DNA of 64,000 bases from Chryseobacterium cheonjiense (GCF_012927265.1 NZ_JABBGF010000001.1:556502-620501), one strand, 5' to 3'; counted from the first letter of the stretch, positions 47,043 to 56,207 are shown. Notes: generated by a model from the sequence alone, not told the origin. Translations and numbers: made by a program.

Positions 47043-48479
47043 TTAAATTGCCGTAAAGCTATAATAAACATTGATAGAGTACGTGGTATTTTCCTTTCCT
47101 ACCAAACTTTGGGCACCTGCAGGCGGTATGGTGTACATTACGTCCAGTTGCCTGTCCAGGACCGGGGTTCCGTTAAAAAGTATTTTTTGAGGCGTTTTGG
47201 ATAAGGGAGCATTTACAGAACTTCCATCCACGCCTATTTGTAATATGTTGGAGTTAATGTCAGTCTGCAGACCGCCTTTCTTGAAATAATTTTCGTCTGA
47301 TTTTACGTACAATTCAAAACTTTCATTATTAGACAATATAATTTGGCTTGGTATGACCTGTGACTGGCCATTGGCGTAATGTGAAGCGGTATTAAAATTG
47401 AAGTTTACATTTCGTCCGGAACTGGGAATGGTGATCTCCGACCGGGGAAGCACCTTTAGCTGAACCGCCGTATTTTGTAAACTGTTAATTGAGTTATCAG
47501 TACTTCTTACACTGAAGTTCAATTCAAACGTATACGTTCCTGCTTCAAAAAAATAGTTTTTAAAATCTTCTGCAGACACATAAAGCTCCGGCATGAAGCT
47601 GTTTCTGTTTCCTGCTCCCACACTGAAGCCGGCTGGGGAGAAATTCTGAAAATCAGCAGATAAGGCTTTGGTTGTGAGTGCAGATCCACTACTGCCCAAT
47701 TTAATGCTTGCTATATTTCTGGTTCCAGGAACGCCTTTGGAAGAAGTAAACTGAATATTAGCAGCAGCAGCTTTCGCCCATAAATTAAAATCGACGGTAT
47801 GTGCGATCTCCGCATTATCCAAATTCAGAACCCGAGTGCCTGTAATTCGGTAGTCACTCAAAGAAGATATTTCTATGTATTTTGTTAACGATGTTGTAAG
47901 CCATCTGATGGATTGGGGAATGACTAAAATTGTTTTAAAATTACGGGGCGTGAAATCATTATAATTCTGAGTAATATCCATAGAGTAATTCCCGGCCCGG
48001 AAGGTATTGGCAGCAAACTGTGCGGCAGGGATTTTAAACGTGAAATTGATATTTCCCTTGTTGAATCCTCCTCCAAAAATAATGGACCCGGGCGGTTCAA
48101 ACCATCTTACAGCGCTTGTACTGAATGATTGAAAACCTGGTAAAGAACCCGAATATCCGGTAGATGGCAGCTGCCCGCCCATACTTTCCAACTGCCACAG
48201 AAGAGCGGAACTGGGTAAAGTAGATGAAGACGAAGAGTGCGTAAAAGCTGGTCCCGACACAGAAGTAAATGTAGGAGCTATCGGCGCCAATCCGAAAAAG
48301 GCATAATCCCAGTTTGTTCTGTAGGCGTTCACCATTACCCTTGTCGGTACTGAGGTAAATTCACTCCTGTTAAAAATATTATTTTCAGGAATCGTCAGGT
48401 ACACATCCTGAGCGTTCGTGAATGCTGACCCGCAGAACACTGTAAAAATTCCTATTAAAAATGCCCTCATCGTTTTCAT
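47043..48479 (-). CDS. Multi-domain secreted protein with a C-terminal pilin-like domain (putative tip adhesin)
   Basis: The 478-residue product has a signal peptide (MKTMRAFLIGIFTVFCGSAF, cleavage near 23). I see three beta-rich domains, each ending in an A-G-x-Y-rich strand: FRAGNYSMDITQNY (about 150-165), FEAGTYTFELNFSV (about 325-340) and NTTYSINVYYSFTAI at the C-terminus. The last domain (about 345-478) follows the subunits: FNFNTASHYANG, SFELYVKSDENYFKKGG, TPQKILFNGTPVLDRQLDVMYTIPP, then the closing strand. A large N-terminal part plus one C-terminal pilin domain is how tip adhesins such as FimH are built. It is the last gene of the operon. Confidence 0.75.
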   Translation of the reverse strand: MKTMRAFLIGIFTVFCGSAFTNAQDVYLTIPENNIFNRSEFTSVPTRVMVNAYRTNWDYAFFGLAPIAPTFTSVSGPAFTHSSSSSTLPSSALLWQLESMGGQLPSTGYSGSLPGFQSFSTSAVRWFEPPGSIIFGGGFNKGNINFTFKIPAAQFAANTFRAGNYSMDITQNYNDFTPRNFKTILVIPQSIRWLTTSLTKYIEISSLSDYRITGTRVLNLDNAEIAHTVDFNLWAKAAAANIQFTSSKGVPGTRNIASIKLGSSGSALTTKALSADFQNFSPAGFSVGAGNRNSFMPELYVSAEDFKNYFFEAGTYTFELNFSVRSTDNSINSLQNTAVQLKVLPRSEITIPSSGRNVNFNFNTASHYANGQSQVIPSQIILSNNESFELYVKSDENYFKKGGLQTDINSNILQIGVDGSSVNAPLSKTPQKILFNGTPVLDRQLDVMYTIPPAGAQSLVGKENTTYSINVYYSFTAI

Positions 48480-48489
48480 ACCTTTAAAT

Positions 48490-51294
48490 TTAAAACTTTT
48501 TCACCTTAATGGTGGTGTCTTTCTTTTTATATTCAAAAATCACGGTTTCTGAATAACCTTCTTTCGTCACGTGAATAGTTTGGGTAGGTTGTGTATAGCT
48601 GTATTTGTCGTTTTCAATATAGAGATCGTACTTTCCATCTTTAAGGAAAAACTCAAACTCATTTTTTTGGTTAACCACGGCAGTATAGATCATCCCATCT
48701 TCACTTTTTGCATACACCACGATTCCGGTTACATCCGTTTCCACGACATCATAGTCCTGTTTGATCTCTTTTAATTTTCCGCTTACCCTGATGTTTTTTA
48801 CCAAGCCCACTTTGCGGTTGATATTGTTATTTACCATAATTACAGGATCCATCATCAATCGGGAACCCGCACTTTCGTTCACCTTTAATTTGTAAATGCC
48901 TTCAGGTACATTTTGAAAGACTACTTTTCCGTTCTTATCCGTCATCGCTACATAATTGTCCAGCTTCACTATTTCATTCGCAAGAACCAATTCACCCGCA
49001 TCCAGAAGTCCATTGAAATTTTTATCTTCAAATAACTGGAACGTCACTTTATGATTTCCCAGAGCCGTTGCTGCGGCAAAATATTTTTTTATCCCCACTC
49101 TGAACTGGTAATAATTGCCACTGCTGGCATAAGCAGCCGTAGATTTATAACCGGATAAATTAAAATAACCTGTGGTGGACCATGAAGGTGAAATCTTATA
49201 TTCCAGGTTACCGCTCACATTGCTGTTTAAGTTTTTATAAAGTTGCGAATAGGACGTTCCGGCTGAAAAAGATCCCGTCAGGTTATTATTAAGCATATGG
49301 AAATTATACGAAGCGTATAAATTGTAGTTGGCGAAATTACGGTCTGCATCGTAATAAGAATTTAAATCAAATACACTGGTTGCATTCCATTGGGCTGTTC
49401 CGTTGAGGGAAAAAGATTTATACCTGTAAGATAATGTTGCTTTCAGACTGTTGAACCAATCGGCCTTATTATTCTCTTTGGAATAAGAATATTCCGCAGT
49501 TAAATTCAATCCGTGAGCACCCAATGTAGTGCTTATGTTGGCCTCAATACGGTAAGAAAAAAGTTCCTGTGAGTTGTAAAAATTAGCTGTTTTTTGTCTT
49601 TCAACCTTTGGAGCAAGTAGAAAATTCCAATTATTTAAAGAAAACTGGTACCCTGATCCCAAAGCCTCTGTACTGTTGAAATAATAACGTAGATTATCGG
49701 TATTCCCCGTTTCGATAGGCGCACTCTGAATACTCAGGAACTCCGGATCTATCTGCGAATTCTGATATTGTATAAACGCGCGCTGCGTAGGAGAAAATTG
49801 GCGGCTGATCCGCTGATTTAAGAAAAAAGATCCCCGTTTGATTCCTGCATAACTTTTGGTGGCAAAAGAATTAACAGATTGTATATCCCATTTTCCTACT
49901 TTTCCTTCGTAATTGGCTCCCATTGAAGCGCCTGCATTTTCATCTTTGTTCAGAAGGCCTTTTTCGTGGCTCAGGCCCGCCTCCGTGCGGATGGTATGCT
50001 TATCGTTAATTAAAAATGATGTTACCGCATTTGCCACCTGTGTATCTACGTTAAGGCGCGGATCATGTTCAAATAGATAAGACACTTTTCCACTGAAAGA
50101 TTTAGCATTCCCAAAATTATATTTTGCACCCGCTATGGTGGATCCTTTTGTTTGTTGGAAATATGTACCATACAGGTTATAATTATTTTCCAGCGCAAGA
50201 ATTTCAATCTGATTATTTAGACCGAATTTGGTAGAAACTTTTCCGCCTCTCCCGAAAACCGGATAATCGTAATCGTTGCTGTTAACATTTCCCAACCGTA
50301 ATACCGTATTCTTTCTCTCCAGCTCCAGCCAGGTATCATACAGGTTATAGCGGCCGTCTTCAAGATAGTAATCCGCACCAATATTGAAGCGCGATTTTAG
50401 ATTTTCCGTCATCCGGAACACTGTGTTTCCCCTCAATTGAAGAAAATTGAAACCTGAACTGTTTTCGTTATAGCTAAATTCTGCAAAATTACTTCCGTTT
50501 GACGCTTCATTTTCGCGAGCAATTTGTCTGTTGTTCGATAAAATGACTAAGTGGAGCGTATTGCCTCCCACAATTTCATTATTAAGCACGTCTGTGGCGT
50601 TTGCATTAATATTAAATTCTGGAAAAAGCATATTCTGTTTTCTGACCACAATTTTGATCTCAACCGTTTGCTTTTCTAAACCTTCCAGCGATACGGTCTG
50701 TTGTTTTGGCATCATTTCCAAACCGTCAGGAATGGATTGCAAATCAATCTTTACGGTTCGTTTACTATAGCCTTGGTTTTCTACTATCAGCAGAATTGAG
50801 GAGTCCGGCGCAGCAGGATTAATAAAATTCTCGTAGGCTGCCGTATAAATTGCGATATTATTGTTCTCTTCTTTTTTAATGAAGAACGAGGCACTTTCAG
50901 TTCTGGTGACCGATGGAGTGGTGTACGAAACCTGGAATCTGATCTCATTGGATCTCAGTTTCATAAAATCTACGTTGGCGATCAGTTTTACGGGAAGATT
51001 TTTAGACTGGCCCGCACCTAAGGTAAAGTCATTTTTAGAATAGAAAAGCAAACCCGGGTAATTTTCCTGAGGCATGATATTCTGAATTGTAATTTCTTCA
51101 GAGCTTTTATTCTCAACAACCAGGAAATTAGTAAAAGTCGAACCCTTTTCAACAGCTACACTGTCATTTTCAAAATGGATTTCGACATCCTTCTTTTCCT
51201 GCGCAAAAGCTAACGAAAAGTTCAGAAGAACAAATGCAAAAAGTAAGATTGTTCTTTTTATGATTGACATCGACATTCCATTTTGGGGTTTCAA
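48490..51294 (-). CDS. Outer-membrane beta-barrel protein, putative usher analogue
   Basis: The 934-residue product has a signal peptide (about 10-32, ending LNFSLAFAQ). Two Ig-like domains follow (about 33-265): FTNFLVVENKSSEEITIQNI is the kind of N-terminal strand seen in chaperone and archaeal/NEW3-type domains. The middle (about 270-745) has alternating aromatic/polar strands of an outer-membrane barrel (NLKSRFNIGADYYLEDGRYN, KATLSYRYKSFSLNGTAQWN). The C-terminus has an SdrD B-like domain (FEDKNFNGLLDAGELVLANE, about 755-840) and a final beta sandwich. It is not a recognisable FimD/PapC usher, but its position between chaperone and tip genes fits that job. The start could also be the ATG at 51276 or 51270. 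Confidence 0.7.
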   Translation of the reverse strand: MKPQNGMSMSIIKRTILLFAFVLLNFSLAFAQEKKDVEIHFENDSVAVEKGSTFTNFLVVENKSSEEITIQNIMPQENYPGLLFYSKNDFTLGAGQSKNLPVKLIANVDFMKLRSNEIRFQVSYTTPSVTRTESASFFIKKEENNNIAIYTAAYENFINPAAPDSSILLIVENQGYSKRTVKIDLQSIPDGLEMMPKQQTVSLEGLEKQTVEIKIVVRKQNMLFPEFNINANATDVLNNEIVGGNTLHLVILSNNRQIARENEASNGSNFAEFSYNENSSGFNFLQLRGNTVFRMTENLKSRFNIGADYYLEDGRYNLYDTWLELERKNTVLRLGNVNSNDYDYPVFGRGGKVSTKFGLNNQIEILALENNYNLYGTYFQQTKGSTIAGAKYNFGNAKSFSGKVSYLFEHDPRLNVDTQVANAVTSFLINDKHTIRTEAGLSHEKGLLNKDENAGASMGANYEGKVGKWDIQSVNSFATKSYAGIKRGSFFLNQRISRQFSPTQRAFIQYQNSQIDPEFLSIQSAPIETGNTDNLRYYFNSTEALGSGYQFSLNNWNFLLAPKVERQKTANFYNSQELFSYRIEANISTTLGAHGLNLTAEYSYSKENNKADWFNSLKATLSYRYKSFSLNGTAQWNATSVFDLNSYYDADRNFANYNLYASYNFHMLNNNLTGSFSAGTSYSQLYKNLNSNVSGNLEYKISPSWSTTGYFNLSGYKSTAAYASSGNYYQFRVGIKKYFAAATALGNHKVTFQLFEDKNFNGLLDAGELVLANEIVKLDNYVAMTDKNGKVVFQNVPEGIYKLKVNESAGSRLMMDPVIMVNNNINRKVGLVKNIRVSGKLKEIKQDYDVVETDVTGIVVYAKSEDGMIYTAVVNQKNEFEFFLKDGKYDLYIENDKYSYTQPTQTIHVTKEGYSETVIFEYKKKDTTIKVKKF

Positions 51295-51304
51295 GACTTA
51301 ATTT

Positions 51305-52105
51305 TTAAAATTTAAAGTTTTTTTCGCCTACGCGTAAATCGTTGGATCCTGCCATTTTGATAATAGCCACGCCAAGGAAGTTCCCGGAAATGTTATCCGG
51401 TAAAGAAAAATGAACCACCTGATCGGTATTGGGAAGCATGGAGATGGAAATTGCGGGTAATTTTATTTCCTTACCATGATCTGTGTCGGTTAGTTCAAGC
51501 TCAACGGTGGCATCATTGACGGTGTTTCCATCGTTATGAATGCTTACGGCGACTTTTCTGTTCGCTGCACCTGCATTACTCACCTCTGAAATATTGGTAA
51601 TATCCAAACTTTTAACATTGTTCCCTGGTGGAGTATAAAAGATGTGAAGTCCCACTTCGAATAAGGTGATAATACCAATCCCGTTTTGAGCCCGTACCTG
51701 ATCTGCCTGTTGAGGAAGCTGCGTAAAAAACAACATGCTGTTCGTCACGGCAGACTTTGATGCGTTTGTCGGAATCTGCATGGTTACTACGATCTCCTTT
51801 GTGCTTTTCGCAGGAACTGTGATAGCGTTTTCTAAGGTAGATACCCAAGAAGCATTGGAGGTTTTTGAACTGCCTGCATCAAGATATACCTTATTTCCAT
51901 CCTCATCTCTAACCCAGTCTTTATAGTTGAGATTAAAAACATAATCCTTATCCGAGCTGTTTTGAAGTGTGACTGTCTGTGTTACTTTTTCTCCTGGATT
52001 ACCGGTAAAAAATAAGCGTGTAGGCGACATAGAAATACTTTGTGCCAGAAGTGAAGAAGACCCTGTAAGGATGAAGAAAATGAAAAGGTGAATAAACTTG
52101 TGCAT
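51305..52105 (-). CDS. PapD-like periplasmic chaperone
   Basis: The 266-residue product has a signal peptide (about 1-21, SSLLAQ end) and two Ig-like domains. Domain 1 (about 22-140) opens ISMSPTRLFFTGNPGEKVTQTVTLQNSSDKDYVF, the usual start of PapD-type chaperones, and includes VPAKSTKEIVVTMQIPTNAS. Domain 2 (about 155-266) ends ISGNFLGVAIIKMAG. Pilus chaperones carry the subunits across the periplasm by lending a beta strand. It lies 79 bases after the subunit gene at 52185 and 10 bases before the barrel gene, in one operon. Confidence 0.82.
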   Translation of the reverse strand: MHKFIHLFIFFILTGSSSLLAQSISMSPTRLFFTGNPGEKVTQTVTLQNSSDKDYVFNLNYKDWVRDEDGNKVYLDAGSSKTSNASWVSTLENAITVPAKSTKEIVVTMQIPTNASKSAVTNSMLFFTQLPQQADQVRAQNGIGIITLFEVGLHIFYTPPGNNVKSLDITNISEVSNAGAANRKVAVSIHNDGNTVNDATVELELTDTDHGKEIKLPAISISMLPNTDQVVHFSLPDNISGNFLGVAIIKMAGSNDLRVGEKNFKF

Positions 52106-52184
52106 GGTGTAAATTGTTTAAAAATAAAGATTCCCAAAACTACTGAAACTTAACTAAAGGAACCTTCACAAACTAAAGAAATTA

Positions 52185-52730
52185 TTATAAAGCAGTCGCA
52201 GTATACGTTACGGTTTGTGTATATGTTCCTGCTGGTTTTCCTAAAATATCAGAAGAAGAAGATTTTGCTGCTGGAATCGTGTAGTCCAGATTCAATGTCA
52301 GTGCGCTTCCCAGCGGGGCATTTGCCACTAAAGTCTGATCAGCTGCGGATAACACAACCGCATTTTTTGTACCGCCCATGGTTCCGGCCGCTGCTGAAGT
52401 TTTAATGGTCAAAACATTTACAGGAATTAAGTTGGTTCCATTGATAAAATTCGCACCCCCTGCTTTTACTTTTACATCGAAGCTCTTGGTTGAAGTCACT
52501 TTCAAAGCGTTGGCTTGGGCCACTGTTTTTTCTGAATTATAGTCCGCTGCAGTAACATAGTTAAAAGCAACTGCACCACCACCTGCAGTACTTCCGTTAT
52601 CGATAGAGATTACATCATTCAGGGTAATGTTTACAGTGGTTGTTGCCGTAGTATTCTGAGCCTGGATAGTGTTTGTTCCTAATACGAATGCTCCGATAGT
52701 TAATGCTGCGATAGCGATTTGCTTTTTCAT
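52185..52730 (-). CDS. Pilin-like secreted subunit S1a
   Basis: The 181-residue product has a signal peptide (MKKQIAIAALTIGAFVLGTN, cleavage near 25 after QAQ), an N-terminal stretch rich in T and V (NTTATTTVNITLNDVISI) that could be the donor strand, and a beta-sandwich-like body ending GTYTQTVTYTATAL. The product is identical in all 181 residues to that at 57132. It is the nearest subunit gene to the chaperone, without a clear terminator between them, so it probably leads the chaperone-usher-tip operon. Confidence 0.8.
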   Translation of the reverse strand: MKKQIAIAALTIGAFVLGTNTIQAQNTTATTTVNITLNDVISIDNGSTAGGGAVAFNYVTAADYNSEKTVAQANALKVTSTKSFDVKVKAGGANFINGTNLIPVNVLTIKTSAAAGTMGGTKNAVVLSAADQTLVANAPLGSALTLNLDYTIPAAKSSSSDILGKPAGTYTQTVTYTATAL

Positions 52731-52783
52731 AATGATATTATTTTATTTTTTATTCTTGTTTAGTTGTTCCCTTTTGAACATTA

Positions 52784-52841
52784 CAAATGTACATCGGCAA
52801 TACATTTTTCTCTGTAGTGGAACATGGAAGTTGATGTAGTG
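52784..52841 (-). promoter_or_regulatory. Subunit promoter with two TGTAGTG repeats (S1a)
   Basis: On the minus strand TACATTTG (52791-52784) is the -7 box, 54 bases before the ATG. Upstream, in plus-strand form, TGTAGTG occurs at 52813-52819 and 52835-52841, 22 bp apart, about positions -36 and -58. No -33 TTG exists, which fits an activator-dependent promoter. Confidence 0.55.
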
Positions 52842-52941
52842 AAATCGCCACAGATATTTCGATTATTCGTTTAAAATATAAATCGTCATTAAATGATAAT
52901 TCTTTTTAAGGTACATTTCTCTATATCGAATTAAGACATAC

Positions 52942-52973
52942 AAAAATCAAAGGCCTCCCGTAGGAAGCCTTTG
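52942..52973 (-). terminator. Terminator of S2a
   Basis: CAAAGGCTTCC and GGAGGCCTTTG (minus strand) form an 11-bp stem with one G-T pair and a TACG loop, followed by ATTTTTG. It ends the gene at 53033. Confidence 0.7.
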
Positions 52974-53032
52974 AACACCAAATCACAAAATATTAATATG
53001 AAATTAATTTACTTTTAGTCAGGAAATAAATT

Positions 53033-53578
53033 TTATAAAGCAGTCGCAGTATACGTTACTGTTTGTGTATATGTTCCTGCTGGTTTTCCTAAAATATCAG
53101 AAGAAGATGATTTTGCCGCTGGAATCGTGTAGTCCAGATTCAGTGTCAATGCGCTTCCCAGCGGGGCATTTGCCACTAAAGTCTGATCAGCTGCCGATAA
53201 CACAACCGCGTTTTTCGTACCGCCCATGGTTCCGGCCGCCGCCGCCGCTTTAATTGTCAGAACATTTACAGGGATTGTGCTGGTTCCGTTCATGAAATTC
53301 GCACCTCCTGCTTTTACTTTTACATTAAAATTCTTTGTTGAAGTCACTTTTAAAGAGTTGGCTTTAGTAACCGTCTGATCAGAGTTGTAATCTGCTGCAG
53401 TAGCATAGTTAAAGTCAACTGTATTGCCGATTGCAGTACTTCCCGCGTCGATAGAGATGACATCATTCAGGGTAATGTTTACAGTGGTTGTTGCTGTAGT
53501 ATTTTGAGCCTGGATAGTGTTTGTTCCTAATACGAATGCTCCGATAGTTAATGCTGCGATAGCGATTTGCTTTTTCAT
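53033..53578 (-). CDS. Pilin-like secreted subunit S2a
   Basis: The 181-residue product has the same signal peptide and ends as S1, with a different middle: VISIDAGSTAIGNTVDFNYA and VTKANSLKVTSTKNFNVKVK. It differs from the gene at 58023 by one alanine in the A-A-A-A-G region, caused by a change in a GCC repeat (see findings). It has its own promoter and terminator. Confidence 0.8.
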   Translation of the reverse strand: MKKQIAIAALTIGAFVLGTNTIQAQNTTATTTVNITLNDVISIDAGSTAIGNTVDFNYATAADYNSDQTVTKANSLKVTSTKNFNVKVKAGGANFMNGTSTIPVNVLTIKAAAAAGTMGGTKNAVVLSAADQTLVANAPLGSALTLNLDYTIPAAKSSSSDILGKPAGTYTQTVTYTATAL

Positions 53579-53631
53579 AATGATATTATTTTATTTTTTA
53601 TTCTTGTTTAATTGTTCTCTTTTGAACATTA

Positions 53632-53689
53632 CAAATGTACATCGGCAATAAACTTTTCTCTGTAGTGGAACATGGAAGTTGATGTAGTG
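53632..53689 (-). promoter_or_regulatory. Subunit promoter with two TGTAGTG repeats (S2a)
   Basis: TACATTTG at 53639-53632; TGTAGTG (plus form) at 53661-53667 and 53683-53689, again 22 bp apart. The arrangement matches S1a. Confidence 0.55.
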
Positions 53690-53727
53690 AAATCGCCACA
53701 AGTATTTTCGTTTATTCGTTTAAATAA

Positions 53728-53763
53728 GAAAGCCCTCAACACTTTTAAGTGTTGAGGGCTTTC
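53728..53763 (-). terminator. Terminator of the lost S3 copy
   Basis: GAAAGCCCTCAACACTT and its reverse complement form a perfect stem of 17 bp. It is the exact counterpart of 58715-58750 and now serves only the S3 remnant. Confidence 0.8.
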
Positions 53764-53785
53764 CTCAAATAGTTGTTTGATATAA

Positions 53786-53835
53786 TTATAAAGCGGTCGC
53801 TGTATAAATAACTGTTTGCGTATACGTTCCGGCAA
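53786..53835 (-). pseudogene. 3' remnant of an S3-type subunit gene
   Basis: The stop codon (53786-53788) and about 15 codons encoding AGTYTQTVIYTATAL match the end of the gene at 58773 almost base for base. Similarity stops near 53835. The rest of the gene is missing and the sequence turns into the region before the C45 hydrolase gene. This is the edge of the duplicated block. Confidence 0.8.
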
Positions 53836-53912
53836 GGGTTTTAAGAGTCATCAGCTACAATTACTGCAATAAGAGGATAAATGATGCTGTATCAGCAAAT
53901 TTTTAACTGGCT

Positions 53913-55016
53913 TTACGATTTCGGCAAAATGGTTTCAAAAAATTGAGCAATATTTTTTTTCAGTTTCTCAAAAATACTTGAATTTTCAAACTCTTTATTG
54001 TCATATCCTATCGGAAATCCTTTCTCAACATATTGATTATTTTTCTCAACCGTAAGATTTTGAAATTCATTGTTGACCATTCCGGTTTCATCAGTGTGAA
54101 TATCTAAATATTTTACAGCAGCATTTTTAGAAAAATCCAGCTTTCTGATATTGATGGTCTTTATCTCTTTTTTGAGATCTGATCTAAAATACAGATTCAT
54201 TGTCTTGGTATCGATAACGGTCTGCCATTCGCCCGGATATATCGAATTTAAAATATTCCAGGCATAGTCTACAGGCTTTTCATCATACGTATAATTTTTC
54301 AGCATGTAATAAGCACGGTTGTAGCGATCTTCCCAGTTTTGGTTTTGTTTAACATCAAACTTTTCAGGTCCGCCGAGAAAATCAAATTTTTTGGCCGCAG
54401 TTAAATCCTTTTGGTATTGATTATTGCACAGAAGCGGCATCGGCATTTCCTTATTGGTCAGAACCGTATACTTACCATTCAGCAAAGCGATCGTTGCTGA
54501 GTTTCCTTCTGCATCGGTGAGGAAAAAGTGACTGCCGGCCGCGTTAGGCCACCAGTCGATATTGGGCCCGTCATTAAGATGGTTGATTACTTCTTTCACC
54601 GTTTTGTAATTATCCAACTGGTATTGGATCCATTGCGCCCAGAACATATTGGCTTGTTTTGGATTATATACCTTACTGGTTTCTTCCAGGTATAATTCAA
54701 CTAAGAAAAGACCTTTTTCATTGATTCCATAGCAGGGAAAATCGTATCCTAAAAGATTAAAGGTAACAGACCCGAATTTTGAGGTCCACTGTTGATGAGG
54801 CTGAAGCTGATCTGTTGTTAAATTCTGCCAGCTTATATTCCTTTTATAAACATCACGTTTATTGACCACGATCATTCCCGGCATTGTTTTCCAGTTTTCA
54901 TTGAAGCCAACGATGTTGTAATTTTTACCAGTAAGCAAAAAAGCGGAGCATGCCTTACTTTGAACTGAGTATAGCATAACACAAAGCATGATATGGCGGA
55001 GAAAGAAAATTTTCAT
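53913..55016 (-). CDS. Secreted C45-type (penicillin V acylase-like) Ntn hydrolase
   Basis: I start at the ATG at 55016 (MKIFFLRHIMLCVMLYSVQS), which gives a signal peptide; the longer frame upstream is unneeded. The product is 367 residues. Cleavage after Ala22 would expose Cys23 (SKACSAFLL), the N-terminal nucleophile of choloylglycine hydrolase/penicillin acylase-type enzymes. Further motifs: VGFNENWKTMPGMIVVNKRD, FPCYGINEKGLFLVELYLE and FLTDAEGNSATIALLNGKYTVLTN, all of the family. It cleaves an amide bond of an unknown substrate. It sits between the two subunit blocks. Confidence 0.85.
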   Translation of the reverse strand: MKIFFLRHIMLCVMLYSVQSKACSAFLLTGKNYNIVGFNENWKTMPGMIVVNKRDVYKRNISWQNLTTDQLQPHQQWTSKFGSVTFNLLGYDFPCYGINEKGLFLVELYLEETSKVYNPKQANMFWAQWIQYQLDNYKTVKEVINHLNDGPNIDWWPNAAGSHFFLTDAEGNSATIALLNGKYTVLTNKEMPMPLLCNNQYQKDLTAAKKFDFLGGPEKFDVKQNQNWEDRYNRAYYMLKNYTYDEKPVDYAWNILNSIYPGEWQTVIDTKTMNLYFRSDLKKEIKTINIRKLDFSKNAAVKYLDIHTDETGMVNNEFQNLTVEKNNQYVEKGFPIGYDNKEFENSSIFEKLKKNIAQFFETILPKS

Positions 55017-55278
55017 AAACAAATAATTATATTGATTAATGGCCCTAGCAATAGGAAGATTCACAGACTTTATTTCTAAGAACAAATATATCATAATCAA
55101 CCACAATAGGTCAATGGTTATTTCTAACCAAAATGGATAATTAACCAGACTTAAAGCCCATAAACCTCGAGAATCAAATGATTAACTGACCATAATTACT
55201 AAAAATCCCGGCTTTGTTTGCCGGGATTCTAAATTTTTGATCTTATTTTTCTAATTTTCAGAGAAACTTTCCCTGATA

Positions 55279-56172
55279 TTAGAAGAAATATTGATCCAGT
55301 TCTTCAATAAAACTATTTTCAGAAGGTTCCCATCCTAATTTTTCCCGAGTCTTCACACTTGTTGCCGGACAATTTGCCCCAACAAAAAACGTCATCCAGG
55401 TGAAATATTCTGATGCCTCTTCCTGAGACAAAGATTTAACAGGAATATCAAGTTTTTGACCGATTAATTCTGCAAAATCTTTCATTGACAAGGGCTGATC
55501 ATTATTAACAGCATTATATCGCGCTCCAACTTCTCCTTTTTCAAGGGCCAGACGAAATAGTTTTGCGGCATCTGTACGATGAACAGAAGGCCAGACGTTA
55601 TTTCCCTCTCCAATGTAAGCTGCTAGTCCTTTAGTCTTCGCCTGTTCCGCAAGCATCACTCCAAAACCTCCTTTGAAACCTGATTCAGAATTTCCGTAAA
55701 CACTTGGGGATAGACGAACGATAGATGCCCTGACACCAGATTCCGACAGACTTACAAATGCTTTTTCAGAAAATCTGATTGATTCTGCCGGTGCTTTACT
55801 TTCCTCCGTGACTTGTCCGTTGATAAGGGGAAGCCCTAAAGTCCCGCCTGTTACCACAATGGGTTTGTCGGTTCCTTTTAACACTTCACCCATTGCTTCA
55901 ATAGCTTTCTGATCTTTGAGCGCATTGCTTTGATAATCTGAAAAATCGTGTATAAAAGCGGTATGAATGACACCATCCGTTTCTCTTGCTCCTTTTTGCA
56001 AAATATCGAGAGTCTCCAAATCTCCTCTTAAAACTTCTGCTCCGGCTTCTCTGATGGATTTTGCAGATTCTTCCGAACGCGCCAGTCCAACTACCTGATG
56101 TCCGTTTGATAACAACTCTTTTACAACTGCTGAGCCTACAAATCCTGAAGCTCCTGTTACAAATACTTTCAT
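55279..56172 (-). CDS. NAD-dependent epimerase/dehydratase-like SDR
   Basis: The 297-residue product begins MKVFVTGASGFVGSAVVKEL with the GxxGxxG motif (residues 7-13). Next come GLARSEESAKSIREAGAEVLRGDLETLD and VIHTAFIHDF, an extended SDR pattern. VRLSPSVYGNSESGF and SVHRTDAAKLFRLALEKGEVG complete it. The active-site Y-x-x-x-K is not clear (FSEKAFVSLSE region), so it may be an atypical member. A Crp gene is divergent from it. Confidence 0.87.
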   Translation of the reverse strand: MKVFVTGASGFVGSAVVKELLSNGHQVVGLARSEESAKSIREAGAEVLRGDLETLDILQKGARETDGVIHTAFIHDFSDYQSNALKDQKAIEAMGEVLKGTDKPIVVTGGTLGLPLINGQVTEESKAPAESIRFSEKAFVSLSESGVRASIVRLSPSVYGNSESGFKGGFGVMLAEQAKTKGLAAYIGEGNNVWPSVHRTDAAKLFRLALEKGEVGARYNAVNNDQPLSMKDFAELIGQKLDIPVKSLSQEEASEYFTWMTFFVGANCPATSVKTREKLGWEPSENSFIEELDQYFF

Positions 56173-56207
56173 ATTCTTAAATTTTGTTTTTGTAATAATT
56201 TCTACTG

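Larger units (their letters stand above)
52180..53835. repeat. Duplicated block, copy A
   Basis: Holds S1a, S2a and the S3 remnant with their control regions. Nearly identical to 57129-58823 in gene order, coding sequence, promoters and terminators. It differs by scattered single bases, small indels in AT runs, and extra sequence in copy B between S1b and S2b (about 57960-58020). Confidence 0.85.

Noticed and set aside
53629..53835. 68-codon minus-strand frame beside S2a
   Set aside because: It runs through the promoter, terminator and S3 remnant of the duplicated block and is not a gene; the same holds for 58616-58873.
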